From Podarcis raffonei (lineage: Eukaryota > Chordata > Lepidosauria > Squamata > Lacertidae): a DNA stretch of 64,000 nt. This document shows, in pieces, positions 23,801 through 32,042 of this stretch. The notes under the pieces are model-generated. The model searched no databases, was not told the origin of the DNA, and worked only from the letters and a program-made list of their open reading frames with translations. The DNA is taken from NCBI RefSeq assembly GCF_027172205.1, contig NC_070614.1, forward strand, positions 32,178,501 to 32,242,500, given 5' to 3'. The translations under genes were made by a program, and so were the position numbers. Every line of letters begins with the position of its first letter. The stretch's first letter is position 1.

Positions 23801-23926
23801 CACAAACAGTGCCCCACTCTCCATTATGGAGCACCTCGACTCTCCCACTGCAACGACTCGAACCATTCACCAACCTGATCTCAGCTTGGGCTGGTTCTTC
23901 AGGAGGTGAACTCCAAGCTCCACCAC
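8657..23926 (-). CDS. Type-I membrane scavenger receptor with ten SRCR domains (gene span, 5' end missing)
   Basis: Twelve exons read in one frame on the minus strand. In N-to-C order they are 23576-23926, 21999-22304, 20369-20683, 19772-20077, 17490-17804, 15265-15570, 13455-13769, 12185-12499, 10437-10766 and 9543-9866 (SRCR 1-10), then 9320-9451 (membrane span) and 8657-8820 (cytoplasmic tail, stop). Each internal exon is phase 1-1 with AG/GT borders, giving about 1158 residues. SRCR 1-9 have the eight cysteines of group B domains, as in CD163, WC1 and DMBT1. Family members bind polyanions, haemoglobin complexes or microbes at the cell surface or in secretions; the ligand here is unknown. 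Exons for SRCR 2-7 alternate 306 and 315 nt, which implies duplication of domain pairs. No signal-peptide exon was found upstream, so the 5' end is incomplete. I could not assign an orthologue: CD163/WC1/SCART-like by architecture, DMBT1-like in some domain motifs. Confidence 0.9.
8990..9062. mobile_element. Fragment of a Tc1/mariner-type MITE end
   Basis: It ends GGAGCCAAGGCAGTTGGCTTCC and then AAGGTACAACTGTA, a diverged form of the terminal repeat of the complete element at 5768-5986. Only one end is recognisable. Confidence 0.4.
9320..9451 (-). CDS. SRCR receptor exon: transmembrane segment
   Basis: This 132-nt exon is phase 1-1, 91 nt downstream of domain 10, with acceptor TTCTTTCACAG and donor GAG|GTAAGA. 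It encodes about 24 uncharged residues rich in alanine, valine and leucine, then the stop-transfer cluster LRKRRGK, as expected for a single-pass type-I protein. No charged residue lies in the span, so pairing with an ITAM adaptor through a salt bridge is not suggested. Confidence 0.9.
9543..9866 (-). CDS. SRCR receptor exon: domain 10, membrane-proximal and atypical
   Basis: This 324-nt exon starts [13 protein letters not shown]. The normally invariant second cysteine is lost (VSVGDSGW where the family has TVCDDGW), and an extra cysteine appears next to the seventh ([12 protein letters not shown]). The acidic cation-binding residues of both motifs are missing. Cysteine number stays at eight, so the disulphide pattern may be rearranged. 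It sits directly before the membrane span with a stalk of only a few residues. Confidence 0.9.
10437..10766 (-). CDS. SRCR receptor exon: domain 9 (330 nt)
   Basis: About five extra residues (SSTINVINI region) precede the domain core, which has eight cysteines, [11 protein letters not shown] and HSEDASVVC. The acceptor was set at ATAG|AG because this keeps the phase 1 rule of all neighbours. Confidence 0.9.
10767..12184. other. Intron between SRCR domains 8 and 9
   Basis: About 1.4 kb. I recognise no exon or named repeat in it. Confidence 0.4.
12185..12499 (-). CDS. SRCR receptor exon: domain 8
   Basis: It starts [11 protein letters not shown] with eight cysteines. It differs from the paired types by [12 protein letters not shown], a short extension in the first hairpin, and by CDRTW in place of CDDxW. 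The end [10 protein letters not shown] keeps the second acidic motif. Confidence 0.92.
13107..13434 (+). mobile_element. Sauria SINE inside the SRCR gene
   Basis: A tRNA-derived head has a B-box-like GGTTTGAATCC, followed by the family body (GCCAGAAGCGGCTTAGTCATG) and the tail GGGGTCCCTTTACCTTT. A 14-bp duplication ATTGCACCAGAGCA flanks it at 13093-13106 and 13435-13448. It lacks about the first 30 bases of the longest copy (58701-59051). It lies antisense to the host gene. Confidence 0.93.
13455..13769 (-). CDS. SRCR receptor exon: domain 7 (315-nt type), SINE beside its donor
   Basis: It starts [13 protein letters not shown] with [19 protein letters not shown] and [10 protein letters not shown]; eight cysteines. 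The donor reads CAG|GTAATC and is followed at once by the target duplication of a Sauria SINE (13107-13434), so only six intron bases are original before the insertion site. Confidence 0.93.
13965..14480. repeat. Degenerate interspersed repeat, family unassigned
   Basis: Its ordering (membrane-like AT-rich start, then GGTTTTAAGCAGATTCCTAAATGCC, then GTGACATATTGGTGACCAGTGGAG) matches a widespread old reptile repeat. Related sequence is at 61170-61466 and 62275-62765. Confidence 0.45.
14481..15264. other. Intron sequence between SRCR domains 6 and 7
   Basis: No exon or named element recognised. Confidence 0.35.
15265..15570 (-). CDS. SRCR receptor exon: domain 6 (306-nt type)
   Basis: It starts [11 protein letters not shown] with [26 protein letters not shown] and [10 protein letters not shown]; eight cysteines. 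The VEC ending groups it with domains 2 and 4. An L1 insertion lies about 260 nt upstream in its intron. Confidence 0.93.
15834..16626 (-). mobile_element. 5'-truncated L1 LINE with target duplication
   Basis: The minus strand encodes the C-terminal part of L1 ORF2, including the zinc-knuckle motif [18 protein letters not shown], and ends with a stop at 16188. About 350 nt of 3' UTR follows. A 16-bp duplication TGGGGAGGGAATTTTC borders it at 15818-15833 and 16627-16642. It is severely 5' truncated but open across the part that remains, so fairly young. It sits in the SRCR intron between domains 5 and 6, in the same orientation as the gene. Confidence 0.92.
16829..16877. repeat. GA-rich low-complexity tract
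   Basis: A purine-only stretch of imperfect GAGA/GGGA units. A second purine-rich tract lies at 17305-17348. Confidence 0.85.
17490..17804 (-). CDS. SRCR receptor exon: domain 5 (315-nt type)
   Basis: It starts [13 protein letters not shown]. The motifs [21 protein letters not shown] and [10 protein letters not shown] are all consensus-like, and there are eight cysteines. Acceptor TTGATTGTTTCAG and donor CAG|GTAATG are both good. Confidence 0.93.
18530..18955 (+). mobile_element. L2-clade LINE 3' end
   Basis: It carries degraded C-terminal RT-ORF sequence (GTTGGTGCTGACCTTTAAAG and TTACAGGGAATCAGGCAGAG), then a 3' UTR with GGCGGTGTATAAATAATCAA and a (TTG)n tail. The frame is interrupted, so it is an old copy in the intron between domains 4 and 5. 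Confidence 0.75.
19772..20077 (-). CDS. SRCR receptor exon: domain 4 (306-nt type), altered cation site
   Basis: The domain has eight cysteines, but the usual CDDxW motif reads CGSDW and the second acidic motif reads HSRDASVEC. One of the conserved acidic cation-binding positions is therefore changed. It ends VEC, like domains 2 and 6. Confidence 0.92.
20369..20683 (-). CDS. SRCR receptor exon: domain 3 (315-nt type)
   Basis: The exon starts [13 protein letters not shown] and ends EDAGVVCAG, with eight cysteines, CDDDW and an intact acidic site. It shares APRGSRFG with domains 5 and 7. It lies only 291 nt upstream of the domain-4 exon, the shortest intron between two SRCR exons. Confidence 0.93.
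21999..22304 (-). CDS. SRCR receptor exon: domain 2 (306-nt type)
   Basis: It runs from EVRLAGG to the KDAGVEC end and has eight cysteines. It shares the VEC ending and AKFGQG with domains 4 and 6 (both also 306 nt). The calcium-site motif is CDNGW with HSKDAGV. The acceptor TCTCTCTAAACAG is strong. Confidence 0.92.
23576..23926 (-). CDS. SRCR receptor exon: domain 1 with N-terminal linker
   Basis: This 351-nt exon is the longest of the series because about 15 extra residues ([14 protein letters not shown] region) precede the domain start EIRLVNG. All eight group B cysteines are present, with the acidic pair in TVCDDSW and HGEDAGV. The donor is CAG|GTAGGT. The acceptor (CCTAG|G) has a weak pyrimidine tract, so the 5' border is the least certain of the series. 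The proline/glutamate linker suggests it is the first SRCR domain after the signal peptide. Confidence 0.85.
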
Positions 23927-24054
23927 CTAGGTACACAAGTTTCAGAAAGTGGATTAGCCATTTTCATTAATTTTAAATTGACTTTAACTTTTACTTTAAT
24001 TTTAATTTCCCAGTCAAATGATTCAGATTGTGCTCCAAAATATATTTTTCCTTC

Positions 24055-24461
24055 AGTTGGTTACACCTTTCCCACTGCTTAAAAGGGTACAGGCATGATG
24101 TTTGTGTCACATGCCTATTTACTTCCAGCACTCGCTGGGAACTTCCATTTGTATATAGCTTTTGTGTTACTGCTGTTTTGCTGGAGACGAAGGGAAGCAG
24201 ACATGTTTTCCTCTGTTCCTGAACTATGCTGAATAAAAATGCTGTACATTATGCTTACACATTTCTCTGTCCGCCTCTTCTGCTGTGAGAAGATTTACAC
24301 ACTCTGCTGACAGAGTGTGCATGGGTCTCTAAACGTATCTGAGGCTCGTGTCGCTGATTGATGCTTTCCAAGGGAGACTGGAACCGTCCTGCTGCCGGCC
24401 GGTGGCTGGAGCCAGCTGGGGGCCTGCCTGATGCCCCCGTCTCCCTGGCAGTATCCCAACA
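24055..24461 (+). mobile_element. LTR fossil within a locally duplicated segment
   Basis: It has an AATAAA, a GC-rich downstream part and a CA end at 24461, and it is similar to the LTR at 25054-25433 over GTGTCACATGCC and TTCCAGCACT. About 130 bases overlapping and before its start (from 23946) are repeated directly after it (24466-24590), so a unit of about 520 bp appears to be tandemly duplicated with a shortened second copy. It is an incomplete fossil; the family is unassigned. Confidence 0.55.
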
Positions 24462-25053
24462 GATTAGCCATTTTAATTAATTTTAAATTGATTTTAACTT
24501 TTACTTTAATTTTAATTTCTCAGTCAAATGATCCAGATTGTGCTCCAAAACATATTTTCCTTCTGTTAGTTACACCTTTCCCACTGCTTCAAAATAAATA
24601 AGGTGTCGTAGCAGTAGCAAGCAGTTGGCTGGCAGGAGGAGTGTTACTACGTAATGAGATGAATAGCAATGATTTTATTTTATTTATTTTATTGTTTATA
24701 TCTCTTTCTTTTAAGCCAGCTGAGCTTCTCTGTCTGTCTGTCTCTCAGCATTCAGACCTGAGGTTATAATGCTAGTGCTTCTGTCCCATTCTACAACATT
24801 CCTTTTACACTGCATTTCCTGTTGCATTGTGGAACGATGTATTTTTGATCGCTATACCATGTTGCACTAAATTTCATTCTCACCAGTGGGTGGCATGTGA
24901 CACATGTGTGCTTCTGTTTCTCTGCAATTCACCCCTGAAAACGGTGGGAAAGAACTGTGTGCTCAGAATATGGCCCCAATTTTCATCCCATGAATTTTTG
25001 GGGTTAACAGGTTTGCAAATGGATTTTTTTCCCTGGAAGCAATGAACATAGTG

Positions 25054-25433
25054 TCGGCATGCAGAGGGTCGCAAGGCCAGCTGGCTAGCCCCAGCTGGGT
25101 CATCTCCTTCCAGCCGTCCCATCAGCCTCTGCTCCGAAGTAAATCAGTGACCCAGGCTTCAAAGCCAGGGCACACTATATTAGCAGAGCAAACTGCGCAC
25201 ACAGAATAGGCGTGAGGCTTGTGGAAGCATACTACAACTACATATTTATTAATCATAAATCAGGACAAAGAAACACGTCGTCGCTCTCTTTGTCTTCTCG
25301 CGAGAGAGTCCAAAAGCAATAACACAGCGGAAGTTCCGCTAATGACACCAAAACAGTGCTGGAATGTAAACAGACATATGACACGTAACAGTTCCATGTC
25401 CGCTCTTTAAGGTGGAATAGAAATTTCCCAACA
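25054..25433 (-). mobile_element. Solo LTR fossil
   Basis: A 380-bp TG...CA element on the minus strand with an internal AATAAA, bordered by the 5-bp duplication CATAG (25049-25053 and 25434-25438). No internal retroelement sequence adjoins it, so it is a solo LTR. The intact 5-bp duplication suggests moderate age. Confidence 0.8.
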
Positions 25434-26701
25434 CATAGAACTTCCGCTGGGTTTGCAGAAGCAGCTTTTATATCATGTGGAAGACTGCACATTACATGAA
25501 AATTATTAGGCAAGTAAACATCAGGAAAATGAAATGGTCTGAATGCAGCCCCTTAACTTAGCTGACTTTAGCTGACCTTCACCAACCAAGTGAAGTTTTT
25601 GCACAATTCATATATTGACAGCTTATGCACGCAGACTTTCTTTGGATAAATACAATGACATTTAGAATGAGTTTACACAGAATATACTGATTTGTTGATA
25701 ATTATATGTATATTAGGATAATAAGAACATACACATCTGTATATTAAAGTAGTTTTGGCACCAGGGAGGAATAGCTTAATACTCAGGCTTCAGATATCCA
25801 ACTTAGTTTTCTCTTATTTTCACTTCCCATGTCCCTCATCAACTGATCATTTCTTCCAATTGACAGTTAACTGTCCTGTGTTTCTCGCTCTGCCCCCACC
25901 CCAGTTGATAAACTGTCAACAAGTAGCTGCTGCTAAAGAGGCTTGCAACATATTAACAGCACAAGGCTCCGAACTTTGACAGTTACACTCTGACATCAGC
26001 AGAGGTCAAAGTATTCGTTTCCAGAGCACAGAACATAAACATTTGGCATTTGTCCACACTATGCCATTATCTACTTTTCCAGTAGGGATAGGCAAATTGT
26101 CAATTTCAGTTACTCCATCTTTCTCATTTTTCTAATCTTAAATTGACTCCTCCACTTTTCCACCTCACACTGATTTTTTTAAAAAACAACAACAAAAACA
26201 AAACAAAAAGTCGTGTAATTTCACCAGCATTTCAGTGCAAATTTCTCATAATACACACACATTTTGTATGTGATTTTGCTTAAGAGGCTCCTCTGAACAA
26301 GTGCAGCATGATTTCCCCTGCCCCACTGTTTTTTCCACTACTACATGCCTGATATCCTTTGTACACTACATTTCCTCCTCCTCCACCTCCACCTCCTCCT
26401 CTCCCCCATCTCTCTCCCTCCCTCTCCCTCTCTCTCCCTTCCTCCCTTACTGGGTGATTCACAATTGGTATACCACTTCTTCTTATTTCCCTACTTGGGA
26501 CCCCACCCCCGAAATTACCATTTGGTACAGACCCACTAGCCCTTCCCACTGTGATTTTGTAACCTTGGTACACCCCACTTTCCCCCTGCTCCCTGCTATC
26601 ATGAATCATTTGACCACATTGTGCCAGTCTAACATGGTACACTTTCCTTCCTGTATTCAAGGAATTCTCTCTTAGTACACTACTTCCCCTTAACTTTCTA
26701 G

Positions 26702-26708
<7 letters not shown>

Positions 26709-26753
<45 letters not shown>
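26709..26753. repeat. (AC)n microsatellite
   Basis: About 22 perfect AC units. Confidence 0.97.
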
Positions 26754-26755
<2 letters not shown>

Positions 26756-26870
26756 ACATCTCTTCCTCCTTCTCAGACAAACATGCATGCTTACCCCCTT
26801 CCTTTCTCTCCTTCACAAATACACACTGAATGTGTATTCCCCCACCTCAGGCACACATCCATACATTCAC

Positions 26871-26873
<3 letters not shown>

Positions 26874-26945
<72 letters not shown>

Positions 26946-27036
26946 ACATGCACACAGACAACTTATCTCCACTTATCTCTCTCTCACACTTTTGCTTCTA
27001 TTCTGAAGTCCAATTTGCACACACACACACACACAC
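26874..27036. repeat. Microsatellite cluster (TC)n(CA)n ... (AC)n
   Basis: TC repeats at 26874-26921 pass into CA repeats up to 26948. A second AC run lies at 27019-27036. Open frames here are low-complexity artefacts. Confidence 0.95.
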
Positions 27037-27442
27037 GTGTATATAAAAGATGATATATAATTGAAGTGTTATGGGGGGGGGGGGAAGAGGTGAGGCCCAT
27101 CTTGGGAAGCAGTTTCTGTGCAGCAGAGGTATTTTTATCCAAGAGAATTGCTGCCTGCCTAGCCCCCTTCCTGTTGTGGACACCAGGCATCCCCTTCAGC
27201 CTTTCTGACCCTACCTTCATCTTAGCTCCCAAGGCAGCAACAGCCACAGCAAGTTCCCCAGAGGCCACCTCAGCTCACCCACCTGCTCACTTGCTCTCAC
27301 CCCTCACAGGTGAATTCCTGTCTGCCTAGCCCCCTTCCATGTGTGGTGGTGGAACCACCTTCCCTCTTATTTTTCTGTCTTCTCCTCAGCTTGCCTTCCA
27401 AGCAGTGGTTATGGTAGGCTTCCCTCAGGCTGCCTTGGCTTG

Positions 27443-27560
27443 CAGTGGTACCTTGGTTTTCGAACGTTATCCATTCCAGAAGACCGTTCGAGTTCCAAAA
27501 CGTTCAAAAACCAAAGCATTTACTTCCGGAAGCATTTTTTAATGGAAAACTCAATATGGA
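27443..27560. mobile_element. Partial Tc1/mariner-type MITE
   Basis: It starts CAGTGGTACCTTGGTTTTCG and holds the inverted internal motif CGTTCGAGTTCC. The far end is not recognisable. It belongs to the same broad family as 43743-43967. Confidence 0.6.
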
Positions 27561-27664
27561 AGACGTGTGGCACATTCAACTTCTAAAAGTGTATTTCTGG
27601 TTCTACATGCATAGAAAAGCACCAACAGAGCTTTCCTCCACCACCCTGAGAAGGCCTCTGTCAA

Positions 27665-28497
27665 GGCAAGTGGCAAGGCAAGTCCACAGTGTCCTACGGC
27701 CCCTCAGTTATCCTTCAACAGAACAAAGGACAGCTCTCTAAATGAGACAGCAACATATGGATAGACATCAAATTAGAATAATGAACAATCAGATTAATTA
27801 TTCCAAAGGTTTGGAAATAAACTGAGTTCCTTAGGAATCTCTCTGCACATTGAATTTCCTAATTTCCTTGTGGTAAGCAAGATTGGTTTATAAGGTTACT
27901 GCCCAAAGTAGAAATAATTCTTACCAACTTGCATTTGTGTTCCTATGACTATTTTTTTTTAAAAAAGACAAATCCAGCAACATCTCAAAAAACTTTGCAC
28001 TATCAGCATTGTTCTTTTTCAAACGAAATAGATGGTTCTCTGAAACATTGAGCAAGCCTCAGATTTCATAACCTCTGGACAAAGGACACTTTCTCATGCA
28101 GTGCAAAACTAGAAAAAGATGAGCATAGCTCACTGGCTGATTTGATCTATGAGAGACCTTGCTCTGAAACCCTGCTAACATTATTAGTACACTAGTAGCA
28201 AACCCTGAAAGCTTTAGTGCAATGGTGAGCTCCAACAAGAGTTGATTGCTCTTCTCTACACCAACGCTGTTCCCTGGAGCCTTCCACTCCCTTTTAGAAA
28301 GCAGGTACAGGTGTACAATTGTTTCTGGCCCTGAGAACCTCTTCCTCTGGAGGATCTGGATTTGTACCTTTAAGTTTGGATTTCTCAACATAGTTCCTGG
28401 GTAGCCCTGCTACTCCAGATTGTATTGTTTTTTAAAAACACTCCCTCTGGCAATGATCCCAGTCTTATCTGGATCCTCCCTATATGACTGCCCTTGG
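27665..28497. repeat. Unclassified dispersed repeat, copy A
   Basis: It matches 38170-38400 and 39563-40062 in the same order and orientation, for example GACAGCAACATATGGATAGACATC and GATGGTTCTCTGAAACATTGAGCAAGCC. Copy A has about 220 bp (28075-28300) that copy B lacks. It is either an uncatalogued mobile element or an old segmental duplication. Confidence 0.7.
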
Positions 28498-29157
28498 GGG
28501 ATGTCCTGACAAAGCAGTTAGGTTTCCCTCAGGTCTGCTCCCTGGAGATTTAAGGCACCTTGTGCCAGTCCCGACACCTGGTTCTCCTCGTTGGATCAAC
28601 CAACCCAACAATACTTTCCTAACAGCTTTGGCCTTGCTATGGCAATGCTGGTTGCTGTATTCAGGGCTTGGTAGGAATTCGCCCATCAGACAAATTTGCA
28701 CTGGTCTGAAGTGTTTTGCCTATCTCATAGCAATCATCACAACTTTGGTGGTTTAGGCATTGGGCGACCTTAGTCTTGGATGGAGGGGAGGTTGTAGCTT
28801 CTGCCTCCCCCACCTGAACAAGGCTACCCCGTTAAAGGGATCTGGGAAGGAGTTGCTTCTGTCCATATGTCCAGATGGGGGCTTGGGCCACAGTGCTCCC
28901 CTGTGGGGATCCCACTATTTGATGTAAGTCATAGGAATCCCCACTGCTGAGTTGACCCTTGATGTCATTTCCGGCAGGCTGGCCAGAAGTAAATGGTTAC
29001 CCATTGCCTATGCTAAACTTTTTCATCTGTAGTCAATAAAGTTTTGGCCTGATCTGATTCCATTCTGATTGTGTGGTGTTCCTTATTTCTATCCCAGCAA
29101 GTGTCCCAGAAACCCAGTCTAAATGTCACTACTGGCCAATAGATTTGTTATAGCCAA
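28498..29157. other. Sequence after repeat copy A
   Basis: No gene seen. The end (AATAAAGTTTTGGCCTGATC, about 29036) resembles 30217-30240 (AATAAAGAATTGGCCTGATT), so both may be tails of one repeat family. Confidence 0.35.
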
Positions 29158-29159
29158 TT

Positions 29160-29415
29160 AGAAGAAGAGAAGAGAAGAGTTTGGATTTGATATCCCGCTT
29201 TATCACTACCCTAAGGAGTCTCAAAGCGGCTAACAATCTCCTTTCCCTTCCTCCCCCATAACAAACACTCTGTGAGGTGAGTGGGGCTGAGAGACTTCAG
29301 AAAAGTGTGGCTAGCCCAAGGTCACCCAGCAGCTGCATGTGGAAGAGCAGGGAAGCGAACCCGGTTCACCAGATTATGAGTCCACTGCTCTTAACCACTA
29401 CACCACACTGGCTCT
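29160..29415 (-). mobile_element. tRNA-headed CORE-type SINE
   Basis: On the minus strand it begins with a tRNA-like GTAGTGGTTAAGAGC and a B box GGGTTCGCTTCCC, followed by the core motif GCTGGGTGACCTTGGGC shared with MIR-like SINEs, and ends in AGCCGCTTTGAGACTCC with an AGAAG-rich tail. It is nearly full length. Confidence 0.8.
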
Positions 29416-31866
29416 GAAAGTCTTCTGATGCTTTACCATGTGAGACATAGTTCGCCAATGTCTGGAACATCGCTTTGTCAGAATGCTTGACCAGACACAG
29501 ATGGTTGGTCTGAGGAGAGGCTAAATCTATTTAAGACTTTGCATTTGTGGGGTAAGTGAGGTAGAAAATCTCACCCATTATATACTCCATTGGGCAAGGT
29601 TTTGCCCAGTATCTTCTCTGTGTGATGGGCTCATGGGAAAAAGCTGTCCCATGAGCCCTTGCTGAAGAGGGGAGGGAAAAGCATGTATAAGGCTGCTTCC
29701 GCTGGAGCTCACAGCCATTTAGTTTGAGAGCTTCCCATCTGCCACCCCTCAGGTTAGAGCCTTCACTGAGCAATTCTGAGGCACTTGTTGACAGGGCCAG
29801 AAAGGAACTTTTCTCTCTCAAACTCATTAGCACTTGGTTGGGGTTGCTTTTTTTCACTTTTCCCTCAGTGAAATTATGGTTTTTCTTTGTTAGGTGGAAG
29901 AACGTTGTTTGTATGAGGGCAGAAATGGCATTGGTCAGGATCAACATTGAATGGGGGACCCCCATAAGGGGCCTGAGGGGAGAATTGACCATGGCAAACC
30001 TAAGCATGGGTTCGGTATTGGAATCTGCAACCTAGTCCTCCAGTGAGAATTTGCTTGCTTGACTTGCACCACGGCAAGGTTCAACACTGGACAACTCCCA
30101 TTGTACAGGTTTGGAGCGATCCAAAACCAGCAGATCCATTCCATCAACATGGGGCTTGTGGAATGATGAACTGATCCTGGGACCCAGTGCCATGCCAACC
30201 CTTGCCTTGACTGCTGCTGTCAATAAAGAATTGGCCTGATTTTATGCCATCACCGTTGTACAGTCTGGTTATTTTGCTGCTTTCATAATGTGCCTGGGGA
30301 AAAGACATGTAAGGACATGTAGCCGCCTTATGAACGACTTACATGGCTAGCGTATTTGGTCTACCTCTCCCTCTTCCCCCAGTTAAGAAGGAACACACAA
30401 GTTGCTTTTCCTCATACTAATCTACAGTCTTCCTTTCTATAACAACTGGAGATAAAATGAACATGTCCTAGTTTTCAGTTTCTAGTAGCAGCACTTAATG
30501 AAGGCTCTATCTGAATCCTACAGGAGAGAAAGTTAATTAGTGGTGAGAACACACTGCACATGCTCAGAAACCCATCAGTTTGTTTTTCACTTATCCTGAA
30601 ATAAGATCAAGACTAAACCTGGAGAGGGCTGACTTTAGATTTTCATGGTTGGTTTTTTTATATACTGTGATGATTGAGCCTTTGCAGTCTACCAATGCAT
30701 TGCAAAAAGCCAGATTATATATGGTACTCAAGATCTATTCATAGTAGGGTATAACTAAGCACTCCTGAATCCAGAATATTGATTTGTGCTTAAGTACAAA
30801 AAAAAGGTTTCATTCATCAAGTCAAGCATTCTTTGCAAGAACCCCTATAACTATCAGACACCAGACCAGCCAAAAGTAGACCACAATCCAATTTCTCACC
30901 CTATCAGGTTTTCTGGATCAGACAAAAAGCTACCTACTTCATCTTTCTTTCCAAGAGCTTCAGCAACCAGCAGGCACCATATGGTCCACCAGAATTAGTC
31001 CAGTGGGTCATCATTCCCCTTGCAACCATTTTCTAGCCACTGCTGATCTAGTGGGATCTTTAACAGCCAAGCAGTGGGATTTTGTAGGCACTGATGGTGG
31101 AACAACAGCAGTGACAGAAAGAGTTGCAGGCACCCATTTGCTAATATGCAACTTAAAAGAGACGACAAGGCTCAACTCACCCCAAAGAGATACCAAGAGA
31201 ATAAGGACCATTGCCACCTGTCCCAGCCATCTTCCTAGAGAGTTCCCCAAAAAGGGGAGAGTGCAGGCAGCCATAGGTCCTAGGGACTCAACTAGGTTTC
31301 TCACTTGAATGGAGTGCTCAGATCCTGAACATTTGGGCTGCAGCTTGTCCTGATGAGATACGCACACAGGTCAATGCCACGGGCAAAGGTTGGGAGGCAA
31401 AATGCTCGGAAGGGGCTGGTGGAAACTGAGAGGGAGGAGCATAATCCAGTGTAACTTGGCTGACAGCTGACACTGCTGTTTTTACCATTTTGACATTGTG
31501 AAACAACTTTCGGTTCCCCCAAATGGCTAGTTTTTCTCAAAGCTTCAGTGTTTCTCCAAGGGTCTTTATAGCTGAATCCTGAGTGTATCGTTGGGGCTTT
31601 GTTTGAGTCAAGTCTCAGCTCCGTTACTGTGTCAGGGATCCTTTATGGAATATGTGAAGGAATAACACAAGTGCCTCTGAGCTTCTGAAGAGTGCCTTTC
31701 TCCCTCTAGGAAATAACATGTGCCATACTTTGAGGAATGAGGGAAGCTTGCAGCTTTGAAGAAAGCTTAAACACCAGCATTGCCCAACATCAATATGTAG
31801 CAATATCCAGAGTATGAGGAGTTGTAATAGTCCTTATTCAGTTAGTATTGCACCATCTTAAGACTA
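29416..31866. other. Gene-poor stretch
   Basis: Open frames up to 158 codons occur on both strands (for example 29531-30007 minus and 31003-31308 plus). None shows a recognisable domain or splice context, so I call no gene. The minus strand of 30055-30115 is similar to 51195-51240. Confidence 0.35.
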
Positions 31867-31867
31867 C

Positions 31868-32042
31868 AGCTCAGAGGTGGAAGATCATTTGCTTTGTATG
31901 CAGAAGATCCAAGGATCAAGCTGTAGCATCTTCAGGTTGGGGTGGGAAAGGCCTGTGTCTGAAACCCTGGAGAACTTCTGCCATTTACTGTAGATAATAC
32001 TGAGCTGGATGGACCAATGGACCAAGATGCTTCCTATGTTTC
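31868..32042 (+). mobile_element. tRNA-derived SINE
   Basis: It starts AGCTCAGAGGTGGAAGATCATTTGC with a decayed B box (GATCCAAGGATCAAG), then CTGAAACCCTGGAGAACTTC and TACTGAGCTGGATGGACCAA, the body of a common reptile tRNA SINE. It is old and is not a functional tRNA gene. Confidence 0.7.

Noticed and set aside
24055-25433. The two LTRs read as the ends of one provirus
   Set aside because: They are in opposite orientation, and the minus copy has its own 5-bp target duplication, so they are separate insertions.
26280-26816. A 178-codon minus-strand frame
   Set aside because: It runs through CA and purine/pyrimidine microsatellites and is low-complexity.
29531-30007. A 158-codon minus-strand frame
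   Set aside because: No recognisable motif, no splice partner, and it lies in repeat-derived DNA.
31003-31308. A 101-codon plus-strand frame
   Set aside because: No domain, no neighbour to splice with and no homologous feature that I recognise.
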